Shown here: positions 31,603-42,768 of the stretch, piece by piece
How the letters are laid out: each line of letters begins with the position of its first letter
Numbering within the stretch: the stretch's first letter is position 1
Origin: Thereva unica
Taxonomy: Eukaryota > Arthropoda > Insecta > Diptera > Therevidae
Reading direction: 5' to 3'
DNA: 64,000 nucleotides
NCBI GenBank assembly: GCA_949987705.1
Contig: OX465281.1
Location: forward strand, 80,194,543 to 80,258,542
Program-made: the position numbers and the translations under genes
Notes under the pieces: model-generated
Seen by the model: only the letters and a program-made list of their open reading frames with translations
What the model was told of the DNA's origin: nothing
The model's database searches: none

Positions 31603-33328
31603 CGTGCATACCGTTGGGTATGCAGATGATGTAGCGATTGTGGCACGTGGCAAGTTTATGAGCACTACGGCAGATATCATGAGGAATGCACTCCAAGTGG
31701 TTGAGCAGTGGTGTACGGAACAGGGCCTCACCATAAATGCCAATAAGACAGACGCGATAATCTTCACTAGGAAGATTAAAGATCTGGATTTTCAGCCCCT
31801 CATGCTTTTTGGATCGAGGATCAAGGTGTCTGGGATGGTCAAGTATCGGGGTGTATACTTGGACTCGCGACTAACCTGGAAATACCACGTTGAAAAGAAG
31901 ATTAAGAAGGCGACAAGGGTGCTTCACCAGTGCAGAAGAGTATGTGGACTAAGGTGGGGTATCTCACCAAGGTTAGCATACTGGACATATACCATGATGG
32001 TGAGACCCATCATAACTTATGCCTCGGTGGTCTGGTGGACTAAAGCCACACAGAAAACCGTCAAGAGGCATTTGGACAAGGTGCAAAGAATGGCCTGCGT
32101 AGGTGTGAGCGGTGCTTTCCGCACCACACCCGCCGCGGCACTGGAGGCGCTGTTAGGTCTGCTGCCGTTAGATCTCCAGGTGATGAAGACTGCGGCAGCC
32201 TCAGCGATTCGGATGAGACGGGATGCCGCACGGCAGGCGTCAGGAACCTTATATGGGCACATGAAGATCCTGGATCGCATTAAAGGGATTAGGGAGCTCA
32301 TGATGCCCATGGAAGGGATCACAAAAATGAGGGTGACCGAAAGGTATCATAAAACCCTCATAGGGAACGGAACGCTCCCGGAAGGGAGACCGGAAGACAT
32401 ATATATCTTCACGGACGGATCCATGATTGACGGCAGAGCAGGTGCGGGAGTCTTCTCGGAGGACTTAAATCTGACCTGCTCTCTGGCTTTGGGGAATTAC
32501 ACCTCAGTCTACCAGGCGGAAATGCTTGCTCTGCTGCACGCGCTGGATCACATAAATGAGGGTCAGGTGCAGGGAAGAAGTATCCTTATAGCACTGGACA
32601 ATCAGGCTGTGATTAAGCGCATGAACCAGACAGAGATTAATGCGTCTCTGGCGTTGGAATGTGTCCAAAAACTGAACAGGTGTGCGCAACAAAACAACGT
32701 GACGCTAGCTTGGGTTAGAGGACATACAGGCATCGATGGGAACGAAAAGGCTGACAACCTGGCAAAACAGGGGTCAACCTCGGAATTCTGGGGACCGGAG
32801 CCATACTCTGCCATTGGCAGAGGGTTGGTAAGGAACTACATCGAGAAATGGGTCGCTGAGGAACACCGGAGACGGTGGGACGCTATGACCACGCGTAGGC
32901 AGGCTAAGATGGTGCTTACGTTGCCGATTACCGCAGCCAGAAGAAGGATCCTGCATATGCAAAGGAGAACCCTCAGATGGTTGGTGGCACTGATTACAGG
33001 ACACGGATGTTTCAGGTATCACCTAAAAAGAATGGGAATTCTGGAGGATGACACCTGTCGGATGTGCCTGGAGGAACCTGAGACGGCCACACACATAGTG
33101 TGTCACTGTCCGGCGGTGGCGAGGAAAAGGGCTGCCATAACTGGACTCCATTGGATGGAGGACATGAGGCAGACTCCCTTCAATCAGCTGCTTGCGATAA
33201 CTAGGGGAGTCGAAGTAAGGGAGCAATGGGACAACCCACTGCAACCCCAATAAGATGACTCTAGGCAGAGGGACGAAAAGGGACCCGCAAATAGTGGTCT
33301 GATTCGGTATCCCTCGAAAATCTATCTA
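31603..33328 (+). mobile_element. Loa-like LINE copy B, strongly 5'-truncated
   Basis: Same family as 143-3272, opposite orientation. The 15-bp repeat tatactccatgcacg at 31588-31602 and 33329-33343 is the target duplication (the TATA part may partly belong to the LINE tail). It sits inside the integrase of a gypsy remnant, which reads through cleanly once the insertion is taken out. Its 5' cut lies just before the RT catalytic box. Confidence 0.93.
31604..33253 (+). CDS. Loa-like LINE ORF2 C-terminal part (5'-partial)
   Basis: Open for about 550 codons from the 5' truncation. Starts at VHTVGYADDVAIVARGK, so it keeps the RT catalytic YADD and thumb, the RNase H domain (FTDGSMIDGRAGAG) and the Cys/His knuckle at the end, but has lost endonuclease and RT fingers. 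It differs from copy A by only a few residues (for example RRRWDAMTTRR against RRPWDAMTTCR). Not functional alone. Confidence 0.9.
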   Translation: MHTVGYADDVAIVARGKFMSTTADIMRNALQVVEQWCTEQGLTINANKTDAIIFTRKIKDLDFQPLMLFGSRIKVSGMVKYRGVYLDSRLTWKYHVEKKIKKATRVLHQCRRVCGLRWGISPRLAYWTYTMMVRPIITYASVVWWTKATQKTVKRHLDKVQRMACVGVSGAFRTTPAAALEALLGLLPLDLQVMKTAAASAIRMRRDAARQASGTLYGHMKILDRIKGIRELMMPMEGITKMRVTERYHKTLIGNGTLPEGRPEDIYIFTDGSMIDGRAGAGVFSEDLNLTCSLALGNYTSVYQAEMLALLHALDHINEGQVQGRSILIALDNQAVIKRMNQTEINASLALECVQKLNRCAQQNNVTLAWVRGHTGIDGNEKADNLAKQGSTSEFWGPEPYSAIGRGLVRNYIEKWVAEEHRRRWDAMTTRRQAKMVLTLPITAARRRILHMQRRTLRWLVALITGHGCFRYHLKRMGILEDDTCRMCLEEPETATHIVCHCPAVARKRAAITGLHWMEDMRQTPFNQLLAITRGVEVREQWDNPLQPQ

Positions 33329-33343
33329 TATACTCCATGCACG

Positions 33344-33907
33344 TTCTGGTACTTTTAGTAGTAATATAGGTTCCATTGGGTTGTCTTTTTGTATCTTATT
33401 GCATGATTTGCAATTCTTCACGTAGTTGGTTATGTCCTTGGACATCTCTGGCCAGAAAACATGGTCTCTGGCTAGGTGAAGTGTTCCTTGTATACCCTTA
33501 TGACTGAGGTGACAGTGTTTAAGTACCAGTGGTACCATCGATCTGGGAACTATTGCTCTTCCATTCTTGAAAATAATGTCCTTGTGTACACTCAGTGTTT
33601 CTCTATAATACCAATATTTTTTGAGATTTTCTTCTACTAATTCAATTTTTTCTGGCTATCCTTTCAAGATTATTTCTTTTAATTTCTTCATCTCTTCATT
33701 TTTTTCTGTTTCTTGTTTCAGTTCTTCTTGTCTTGTTTTAGAGAATGGTAGTATTATGGCGCAAATTTGTATTACTTCATTATGTTCCTCACTGGTTAGA
33801 TCTCTACAATTTCTGCTAAGAGTATCTGCTACATACATTTCCTTACCCTTCTTATAAATGACCTTAAGGTTATACGGTAAAATTTGGTAGAACATCCTCT
33901 GTAATCT
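33344..33907 (-). pseudogene. Gypsy RNase H end and integrase start of the split remnant
   Basis: From about 33905 downward: an RNase H C-terminus (YNLKVIYKKGKEMYVADTLS), an in-frame TAG near 33660, then a linker and the integrase zinc-binding region (HCHLSHKGIQGTLHLARD, CKSCNK) up to the LINE junction at 33343. Everything upstream (gag, protease, RT) is gone and the break meets the MITE copy at about 33908. Confidence 0.85.
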
Positions 33908-34240
33908 TGTTTTAACCACGCTCGGGAGCATGGTTAGCGATAGTTAAGAAGAAGAAGAATAAAAACAATTTTTTGACATTTGTTTTAATGTTAATAATGA
34001 ACAAATCAAAGTGGGATTTGTGAGATTATTTTAAATAAATAATTATTGGAAATAATTGAGGCAAATAGCGGACACTATTTTATGGAAAAAAAAATTTAAA
34101 TTTTCTTTACCACGTAGTTAACCACGGTGCGTTCAAAAACCTCCATGGTTAAACATAAACTTTCGTGGTTAAGTGAAGTGATGTAGCATAACCACAGCTT
34201 ACCTCGTGGTTTACTATAGTAAGGTTTTTGAACGCGCTCC
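33908..34240. repeat. Inverted partial copy of the 29894-30374 MITE
   Basis: Ends aaggtttttgaacgcgctcc at 34240 and runs back through ttcgtggttaagtga to gctcgggagcatggttagcg at 33908-33930. It is the reverse complement of 29894-30215, so the two copies point toward each other across the gypsy remnant. The inner terminus is missing. Confidence 0.85.
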
Positions 34241-36177
34241 CGATAGAATTTTCTGGACCGATGTCTAGGTGTGGGTGGGAGATTTAACCACGGGCTAATT
34301 ATTAGGACATAGGCGTGCGCAATTTAGGCAAAAAGAAGTTTTCATCCGAAAGTATCGATATGAGAAGATTTTTCTGGCTGAGTAAGAAACGAGAATTTTT
34401 TCTTTTGGATTTTTATTTTGAATGGGTATTGCGCGGAAATGAAGGGGGTTGTTTAGATTTTATTCGAATGGATGATTTATAATGCCGTTTAGAATATGGT
34501 CGAGGATTAAGTTAAGAAGTTCATTTCGGCTTCGGTTTTACCGCCGACCGTTACAACGCGGATACTCTAGACCGAACGGAGAGAGTGGAGAGAGGAGCCG
34601 AAAGACGGAGGCTAGGGTCCTAATGTAAATTTTCTAAAGAAATAACCGAAACAAGGAGGAGACTTGGACGAGTTTGACCTAAATTACTTATGGTACTGAG
34701 AAGTGGGTACATTAAGACTACAGAGAAGAAAGGAGTGAGGGCGCCCTGTTAAGCTCGTGTGGCTCGACCCATGATCCTGAGATAAAGAGTCTCACTCTAT
34801 CGACTGAGCTAGCCGGGCTAAGCCGTGCTGTATAAGGATAATGCGGATGCCAAAAGGGAGCAATACCTACAAGAATTTAAGTGCAGTGGTGAGAAAACAA
34901 TGGTAAAAGAGAGTGAGATTGAAAGAGTGATCTAGTCGCACTTTGCGGTGAGGTTTGGAGTGTGGGTTCTCGGCGGAACAAAAGGGAAAGGGAAAGCAAT
35001 GCTCCCAATTATCAGTTTGTAGAAAACAATAACGTATTTTGTATTACTTATAATGTGATTTTGAAATAAAGCAAAAACGTTTCAAATGGCTGATAACTAA
35101 TTGCGTTTGCGATAGGAAGCAAACAATGATTTTCTGCAATGAGTGTTTATAGTTCCCTATTTGGGAAAGTTGAAATTGTCCGACGCATATTCATGGCATG
35201 GGTGATAAGTGGGAAATGGCCCAAAACTGAGCTGAAAGGAATCGAAATGGATTTCGACAACAGCAAAAAAATGAATAATGTCATGTTAAATAAAACAGGA
35301 GAAAGTACATAAGTAGCTGCTAGTTCAAAGTGAGCTCAAGAGGATCCTTTAAAGTGTTAACTGACGTGACCTTCGTTTATAACGTAAAGGGTGTTACCAG
35401 TTAGGGTTCCCTTACCTAAATTCATGCTTCATAAAAGCATATAAAAATATTTGGAGTCGGCTGGAAATGATGGAAGGGAAATTAAAAAATAGACGAAACT
35501 TAGTTTCAATTTCCGTGTGAACTTATTAATTAATAAGAAACGTTGTTGGTAAAGAAATATAATCCCACGTAGGAGTTTGAAGAAGGAAGGTTGTCACGCC
35601 TTGTTGCGACGGTTTCTTGGAATTTGCTCGTGAAGTGCCTAGTGAGTGTTAGGTGAGGATCGTCTGATCGATGAACCCCGTAAGGGAGAGGAGATTAGTG
35701 TTGTGGCAGTATATTTGGTCTGGTCTATTGAAAAAGGTTGAAATGGTCCATAGGGTACCCGTGGCACACGTTCTATTCTATGGGAAGAATGATTTAGGGA
35801 TTCGTCACCGATGGACTAGGTAACACCTGTCCATACGATCAATCAACCCTAAATCATTCCACGCGAGTAGGCTACAGGCTCATTGATTCAGCGTCATCAT
35901 CGCGGCCCTGACCCTAATGACCAATAGCCTCCTCCCGTCCATGAAAATCTACTCTGGCCTAGGGGAGGATGAAACTGGGAAGGGACGGGCTATGCAGTAG
36001 GACGCCACCACTTTCGGAGGTCACAGGCCGCATCGTACCCATGGCCTCACACTGTCCGGACTACTCGACCCGAAGGAAGCAATAGTAAAGGCCAGCATCC
36101 ACGCGGACAGGCTGGTGCGAATTAGATGACCGAGAGGACCGTGTCTCGTGGGAGTTGGTCTGGAAACTCCGGCTGGA
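34241..36177. other. Unassigned 1.9 kb; probable 3' LTR side of gypsy element 2
   Basis: No coding frame of note. It lies just downstream (minus strand) of the gypsy 2 integrase, where a 3' LTR is expected, but I could not find its partner LTR. It is less AT-rich than its surroundings from 35600 on. A small inverted pair, gaatgatttaggg/ccctaaatcattc, is at 35788-35860. A tRNA-Lys-like sequence lies at 34747-34818. Confidence 0.4.
34747..34818 (-). pseudogene. tRNA-Lys(CUU)-like sequence, degenerate
   Basis: Read on minus from 34818: GCCCGGCTAGCTCAGTCG matches the 5' half of fly tRNA-Lys with its A box. The anticodon stem is TGAGA/TCTCA with loop CTCTTTA, giving anticodon CTT. The B-box region reads GGGTCGAGCC, one base short of the usual GGTTCGAGCC form. 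Two bases are missing before the anticodon stem and the acceptor stem pairs badly. This fits a tRNA pseudogene or the head of a tRNA-Lys-derived SINE, not a working tRNA. Confidence 0.65.
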
Positions 36178-37770
36178 CTACGAACTCAAGCCTTGACCCC
36201 AGACGGCAACGCAAGTTGTAGTTCTTCCCGTGGCGGCGATGTGCAGATGACAAATTAAGTTTGACGCGCTCACGGATGAGGCAAAGGCGATCTGAAGTAG
36301 GGAGAAAGCGTGTAGCTTCTTTAAGACACTATAAGCGGATCCGTGTAGGATCATTTGGCTTCCGAAGAGAGCTTGAAATGGAGTCATCCCGATCGATTCG
36401 TGAAACGAGCTTTGCATTGCACATTCGATTGACGAAAGATGACGGTCCCACTCACGGTGGTCGTCCTTTAAATATGCGCGAATGGCAGCTAAGGTGGATC
36501 TATTTACTCGCTCCGAGGCATTTGGGTGAGGAGAATATACCGCTGTGGGCAGGTGTCTGACTCCGTAGTCGTCCAAGAACTTGGTAAATTCCTTAGAGAC
36601 GAGTTGTCGACCATTGTCAGAAAAGATGATCTCTGATACTCCAAAGGTATGAAAAACACGATGTTCCAGGTTCTCTATCGCCAAGGTGGCAGTCTCGGAG
36701 GACACCGGAAAAAGGAATACAAACTTACTAAAGGAATCTAAGACTACGAATACTGCGGTACTGCCTCTTTTGGATCGGGGTAAGGACCTAAGAAGTCTAG
36801 AAATTGAAAGGGCTTATCTACTTCCAGTTGCACGCCCATAGGCGGCCTTAAGATCGCATTAGGTGATTTAGTGCTCTTGCACATCTCGCACTGAGAAACA
36901 TAAGTTCGAACCTGATTTACCATTCCAGGCCAGAAGTACTTGGTTCGCAAGGTCTTACCAATCCCACCATGAGAAGCCTGCGGAGGAGAGTGAGCAGCCT
37001 CGATCAATGGTAGGGTCAATTCGGAAGGAATCCATAACTTCCAGGTGAGTTCGTCTGAGATACGATCTCCGGAACGCGGGGTACTACGATGAAATACAAA
37101 CCCGTCAGACACTCTGAGATCAGGTAACTGTCCAGTCTTTCCGCTTATGCTTTCAGCTAGTGACAAATATTCTGGTGACTTGAACGCCGGGGACGTTAAG
37201 TCCACGTCTTGACAGAACGATACTTCGTCTACGCAGTCAACCCGAGACGAGGCATCCGGGACAACGTTTTGGCTTCCTTTTCGATGCTCTATAGCAAACT
37301 CAAACCCTTCTAGTTTCAAACTCCATCTAGCTAATCGTCCGTTCAGGTCTGACTGATTCATGAGCCATTTAAGACTAGCGTGGTCAGTAATTACTGTGAA
37401 CGGTTGGCCCTCGACATATGCCCTAAACTTCTTCACACTCAATACGGCTGCCTAACACTCGAGCTCGGTAATCGTATAGTTGCGTTGTGCATTGTTCAGT
37501 TTCTTAGACATATATGCAATTGGATGTTCATTTCCATCCATGTCCTTTTGAAACAATACACTGCCGATACCAGTTCTACTCGCATCGCATTGGATGTAAA
37601 AAGGTTTAGAAAAGTCCGGGGTAACCAGTACTGGTGCTTGAGTCATACAAGTTTCCAACTTAAAGAAGGATTGCTGTGCGTCGTCTGTCCAGACAAACTT
37701 CTTGCCCTTCAAACAATCTGCCGCTCGAATACGGTTACAATGGACGACCAGCCTAAAGGCCCAACCACAA
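36178..37770 (-). pseudogene. Gypsy element 2: RNase H and integrase, broken
   Basis: RNase H begins near 37700 (GKKFVWTDDAQQSF, IQCDASRTGIGSVL, YTITELEC), with an in-frame TAG at about 37452 right after ELEC. It continues with SVKKFRAYVEGQPF and VITDHASLKWL. The integrase zinc region (ASHGGIGKTLRTKYFWPG, CEMCKSTK) follows. A frame change near 36730 leads to the core with SDNGRQLVSKEF and a NASERVNRS motif that keeps the Glu. The lineage looks like Blastopia/mdg3-type gypsy elements. RT and gag of the same element lie at 42769-43737. Confidence 0.82.
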
Positions 37771-37947
37771 TGTGCATAAGCTAGCATATGGTGGCTTATG
37801 CAATCATACCAACAAATGCAAATCATTGTGGCAGCCCAAAATGGGAATAAAGATACTTTCGTTAAAATGTATTTCGTTTCGTTGTCTCTACGTTCACGAC
37901 GGTATATTGGCTTTGCAAATTTGACGTTTCCAAATAAATAAACAGAA

Positions 37948-38492
37948 ATGGATATTGAGTGTGAGAATTTTTACGAGGTGTTCCATCCATCAGGTAGTGG
38001 TGCGTATGAAGAAGATGAGTGGGCATATTTTCAACTTTTGGTATTTCTAAAGGATCATGTACGCCCACGAGAGTGAGTATGTATATATACACTAAAAGTT
38101 AAGAAGATATTAGAAAGCAATATTTGTGATTTCAAATTTACAGAACAAGAAGTAATAATCCGTGGAGTGGAATTATATGTGAAGACATTGAAGACTTGGA
38201 CGTAACTGGTGATAACTGCGAATCTCAGAGCACAACACATTCAACATGTACAGAAACAAGAAGAAAAAGGAAAAACCCCTTCGAAGAGGTATGCAACAAG
38301 TTCAAAACAACTCTAGAGAACTTTGACAGCACCACACAAAACAGAAGAGAAGTCAAAGATGATGTGGACATAACATTTATGAGATCTATAATAGGATTAA
38401 TGGAAGGTCTCCCTAACAATGTCAAAGACGTTGCACGAACACACATCTTCAATTTAGTAATGAAGCTCAGACGTGAACATATTCACGAATAG
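37948..38492 (+). CDS. Harbinger partner protein with BESS motif, N-terminus short
   Basis: ATG at 37948 (MDIECENFYEVFHP). Exon 1 37948-38072, a 71-bp GT-AG intron, exon 2 38144-38492; 157 residues. DEWAYFQLLVFLKDHV looks like the last helix of a MADF domain. The C-terminus (DVDITFMRSIIGLMEGLPNNVKDV) matches the BESS protein-interaction motif. The first two helices of MADF are missing, and an acceptor-like AACAG stands right before the ATG, so a first exon has probably been lost or lies in the short 5' flank unrecognised. Confidence 0.75.
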
Positions 38493-38855
38493 AGGAATAA
38501 ATGTTTAAATTAGTGCCTTTCTTCATAAGTGCCTTTGTTAGTAGTTAAGATTCTTTATTTGTTTAGCCAGATGTGAAGTATATTTTTGTTGTTAGTTAAG
38601 ATTATAATATATAATCTTTATTTTAATATCTCAGAATATTTTAAAAAGAGAAGTATGTTTTTGTTTACCAGAACTTTATTAAATGTTTGTATCCGATAAC
38701 GGGTTACTATTTAAAAAATTGCAAATTTGGTTTCTCATTTCAGTAGCCCTTTGACCTCCGTACCTGTGCTGGGTTCGGGAAGGACGAATAGAATTTATAC
38801 TGCCCTCAATTTCATTTCTCCCCAAACCTGGATGAACTACTCCATATTCATCTTC

Positions 38856-40071
38856 CTAGTCAACATAATACTCTGAGCAATATGTTGTGGCACTGTCTTT
38901 ATTTAACTGTAGGAAATTGTGTAGCGCGATACACGCTAACACAACCTTTTCGGCATTTTTAGGTATCATGTAAATAGTTGTAAATAAGATTCTCCAGCGA
39001 GCTACAAGGATACCAAATGCATTTTCAATAACACGGCGTACTCTTGATAGTCGTTTGTTAAAGACTTCCTTTTCTTTTGTTAATTGTCGGCCAGGGTATG
39101 GCCTCATCAAATTTTCCCCTAACGGAAAAGCAGCGTCGCCTACAAAATAGTTTTCGATAATTTCGTCCGTTCCTGGTAAAGCTGCGGGTGATGGCAATGG
39201 AATTTCTTTACGAAGTAATCTTTTTCCAAAGCTACTACTTTGAAATACGCCTGCAATATAACTTAAGTTGTCACTTTCTTGAAATTACCGTTAACAAATT
39301 TATCAATACCTCCGTCACTTTGGCTGCCGTAAGCACCAACGTCTACATATGTAAATGCATATTTTGCATCGCTAACTGCTAGCAAAACAATGCTAAAAAA
39401 TTGTTTGTAATTATAAAATTGGCTTCCTGAGTTTGGTGGACATTTTAAAGCGATATGTTTGCCATCAATGTTGCCAATGCAGTTAAGCAAATTCCATAAT
39501 GTCCAAAAATCATTCCGGATCTGTACCAAGTCGTTAAGATTGGGTTCAGATACGTAAACAGGAGATAACACTTTCCATAACACTTCGCAGCAATCTAGAA
39601 TGAGTGTGCGTGCTGTTTCCTTTCCTAGTTTAAAACTCCATGCTAAACTTTGAATTGTTGTACCTTGGGAAAGATATCTGAAAATTGTACGGGCGTATAT
39701 GTAAGTACATGTACTTTTTAAAATCTGTTTACTGTAATATATAGTACTTACAATAAAGTAAGAGCCAGTTGACATTCAGGATCAATTGCTTTTCGGATGG
39801 AAGTTTTTTTAAGGAACGGACTTGTTAAATTCAGTAAAGCGCTAAATACTGTGATACTCATTCTGGTATGAATAAAGAATTGCTGTGGATCAACTTCCTT
39901 TATCCTCAAAAACGTTGCCCGGAAATACCCATGAGTTTCACGATTTAACTTAATTTTTCGAATCCAACAGGAGCGTCTCTTTTTACGATCTATTTTTTCC
40001 TTGAACTCGTTTAAATCGTTTAAAGCTTTCAACAAGACAAACAAATCTTTCAATTGACTCAATTTTTCCAT
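38856..40071 (-). CDS. Harbinger transposase 2, three exons, early stop
   Basis: ATG at 40071 (MEKLSQLKDLFVLLKALND). Exons 40071-39752, 39677-39310 and 39250-38856 join in frame across GT-AG introns of 74 and 59 bases, giving 360 residues. Catalytic residues are D in NIDGKHIALKCPP, D in FVGDAAFPLGENLMRPYPG and E in VIENAFGILVARWR. VDVGAYGSQSDGG is present. A TAG at 38856 ends the frame, but the same frame then stays open for 58 codons to 38679, directly followed by AATAAA, so the TAG looks like a recent nonsense change in the C-terminal tail. All catalytic parts precede it. Confidence 0.85.
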
Positions 40072-40469
40072 TTTGCTCTTGTTTTGTAAAAGATACACCT
40101 GCGAGCTGTCAAGAATCATATGATTAGAACTGCCAGTTTTCCATAAGCAAACATTCGTCGTATTTTCAAGTTTTGCATGTGCTGACTTATGTACATTGTG
40201 ATTGGGCCTTAAGAGAGTTCTTATAGGCTGTGGTCTTCTCTCAATTTCCCGGATTTTCGCCTTTTTGGCTGTCTTAACGGTGTTACTTTGGAACACCCAA
40301 AAGCGCGTGCTGAATGGACTATTAGTGGTATTACTTATTAATAACATATATGCGAAAAAAGGGTGAAATATCCAAAAATTAATCCAAGAACTTCGATTAA
40401 CTTTTTGCTTTGAAATCGTATCTGGATATGTTATGACCATTTGGAGCTGAAATTCATCTTATTTCCCAT

Positions 40470-42239
40470 TATTCAAGCCAGCTCGTTTTAGAGCAAATGA
40501 GCAAGTGTTCACAAGTGTTAAATGTACTTAGTGCTTAAAATCTTAAACGCTTATTGAATATTAGCCCAGTCAGAATGTTCGCCCTATGTACCATTTTCAA
40601 AAGCATTTTTAGCATTGTTCTCCAAACTTATATTAAAATGTGAGATAGACAAATTGTAGACCCTAGCCTCTACTTTCAGAAACCGTTTTGGAAATTTCAA
40701 TCGGGCCACTCTGCTAATATTGGCGCAATGTGCAAGATTAGGGTCTATTTTGTTTATACTGCAATTATGCAGAAACTATACATGCGACAAATTTCATCTT
40801 TTGGCAGTTTAAAGTATATGTACTAGGGTATTATGTCCCAAAAAATCATACCCTAATATTGCAAAGTAACAGAGGTATGAGCTTTTGAAAAAAATTGTCT
40901 TTTTAAGGGGTTTTCTAGCTTTTCTCGGCGAAAAATTATCCGATCGAGGTCTAGTAAACCCCATTTTGTTGGGTTTTCAATTCTCCACAAATATCCTGTT
41001 GGGAGTAACGTGATTCATCCAGTACTTTTTATTGTATACGCCAAAAACGGAAAAAGTACCCATTTTTGTTGCTAATTATTGTTTACACAATTCCACATGA
41101 GTAAATTTTGGCTGGTTTTTTGGTTTTAGTAATCTATGAGATACCCCTGAAGTAGTAGTGCAAGCAGTTTGCTGTACAATTTTATAACACGAAAAAATCT
41201 CTAATGACTGGTCTATATGTATATGTACGTTCTCCCCTTGTATGAATTTTGAAGATTAGAATATTATTTAATTATCTGTTAAAGAATATGAAATATAGCA
41301 TATGGCTGGTTCTATTAAAAATAGAATTAAATTTAATCATTTTTGGCCCTTCATTTTTATTGTATTTTTCAAAATTGAAAATTTACTTTAGCGCAGATTT
41401 GTGATAGAATTCCAAGTTTCAAACGTCAAATCAATCTACAATATGCCAATGTAATTTTAGCACTGTTTGCCAATAGGAAGCAAAATATATGGTGATATAG
41501 GGAAAACATTTTTAAAAAAGATAGCGTTTTTGTTTTAGAAGTGAATACTTTAGGCATGACTGAAACTCTTTGTCATGGGGTAAAAACGAGAAATTCGCTT
41601 CACGCGCACTTTTTTGTGCACCCTTGCACATGTAGCCATTTAGGTGGCTAGAGCATGACCGAAAGCGAAATCCAAGCAAAATATTTAATTGTTGCAGTCA
41701 TAATTTAAATGTTGCAGTCAATAAATAAAAAAAAAATATAATTCTACGGTGTGAGAAGCAAAATAGCTACGAGGGTGTGAGAGGTTGCGTTTCAATGTTG
41801 CAATTTATTTCATACTAACAAAAACCCGCAACGCTTTTTAATAAATAAAAATAGGTGTGCATAGTCCGGGATAAAACAAGGTATAATGAAACAAAGAACT
41901 AATCTGCAAAACATGATTTAGGGTACATAAAAAAATGTAGTTACCTATAAAAAATATGATACCTACAATTTTTTTAAAAACACGACGTGCACAACAGACG
42001 CATAGTCAATCATATTACGACTCGTGCGCATAGATTTTTACGTTCCCAGGTAATAATGCTAAAAAAGGTCATCAATTTTGCAAAATTGGTGCCCATTGTG
42101 TAGCCCGAAAATTCACAATTTGTCGCCAAAAAAAACTAATAAATACATACAGAACATATCCTATATAATATATTGAGGAGAATAGTACTGAATTCTGAGT
42201 TTTTTGATTGCGCTCGCATATTTTGTTTTAAATGAAGTT
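40470..42239. other. Unassigned AT-rich DNA, possibly Helitron-related
   Basis: About 1.8 kb with no reading frame above background. It ends at a helicase relic, so it may be non-coding Helitron sequence, but no hairpin plus CTRR end was identified. Confidence 0.3.
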
Positions 42240-42660
42240 TTTTTATGTGGCCCTAAATGAGTGATCAGTTTAGAGGTGCATTAATTTCAACGACCCGCGT
42301 ATCTGTCCGGACAGCTGGCAACGTTTGCCCGAAATCTATGCCAATAAAACAGTTACTCCCAAAAATAATTGGGTTTTACTTCTGAAATCTTGCATTGTTC
42401 TATTAACGGCTTCTTTATGTGCCATGGTACATTCATTCCAGGCCCAGACATCCCTCATGTAGTCTTGTAAAGCTTTAGCTTTGTTCGATCAGTATCTTAA
42501 AATAGAATGAGCTGTTTTTCCTTATGTGAGTAAAGTTGCCGCAATCTCTTATAATGACCCTGATACGGTAACCCTTTTATCTGCACGTAATTTGGGCAAT
42601 ATGAGATTACTTAAGAAGTCGTGACAGTGCCTCCTGGTGGACGATGTAAAAAAAAAGGCA
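42240..42660 (-). pseudogene. Helitron-type Pif1 helicase relic
   Basis: Minus-strand frames, spliced by eye over shifts, give EIAATLLT then GKTAHSIL, WNECTMAHKEAVNRTM, TQLFLGVTVLLA and DFGQTLPAV...EINAPL. These follow the order of Pif1-like helicase motifs in Helitrons (AATLL, GRTAHS, MAHK, LAGDFRQTLPV). At least two stops and one frame change are present. This region is too broken to appear as a long frame. Helitrons replicate by rolling circle with a Rep-helicase protein; only the helicase part is seen. Confidence 0.72.
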
Positions 42661-42768
42661 CTCTTTACCTATATTCTTGTTTTATATATTTTTATTATTA
42701 TTATTTATTCTGTACAATGTTAGGAGTCTCGCTCCGTTACAAAGAGAGTTTGCTTATGGGTCATTCTT

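Larger units (their letters stand above)
37841..40469. mobile_element. Second PIF/Harbinger transposon
   Basis: Short inverted ends atgggaataaagat (37841-37854) and atcttatttcccat (40456-40469). Two genes in convergent order: a MADF/BESS-type protein on plus and a three-exon transposase on minus. It separates two parts of gypsy element 2. It is a different family from the one at 24796-27490: transposases share motifs but not close sequence. No exact target duplication was fixed. Confidence 0.75.

Noticed and set aside
34747..34818. Functional tRNA-Lys gene
   Set aside because: Missing bases before the anticodon stem, a U in place of the conserved purine after the anticodon and a poor acceptor stem.
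36261..36560. Arg-rich 99-codon plus-strand frame
   Set aside because: Antisense of the gypsy 2 integrase.
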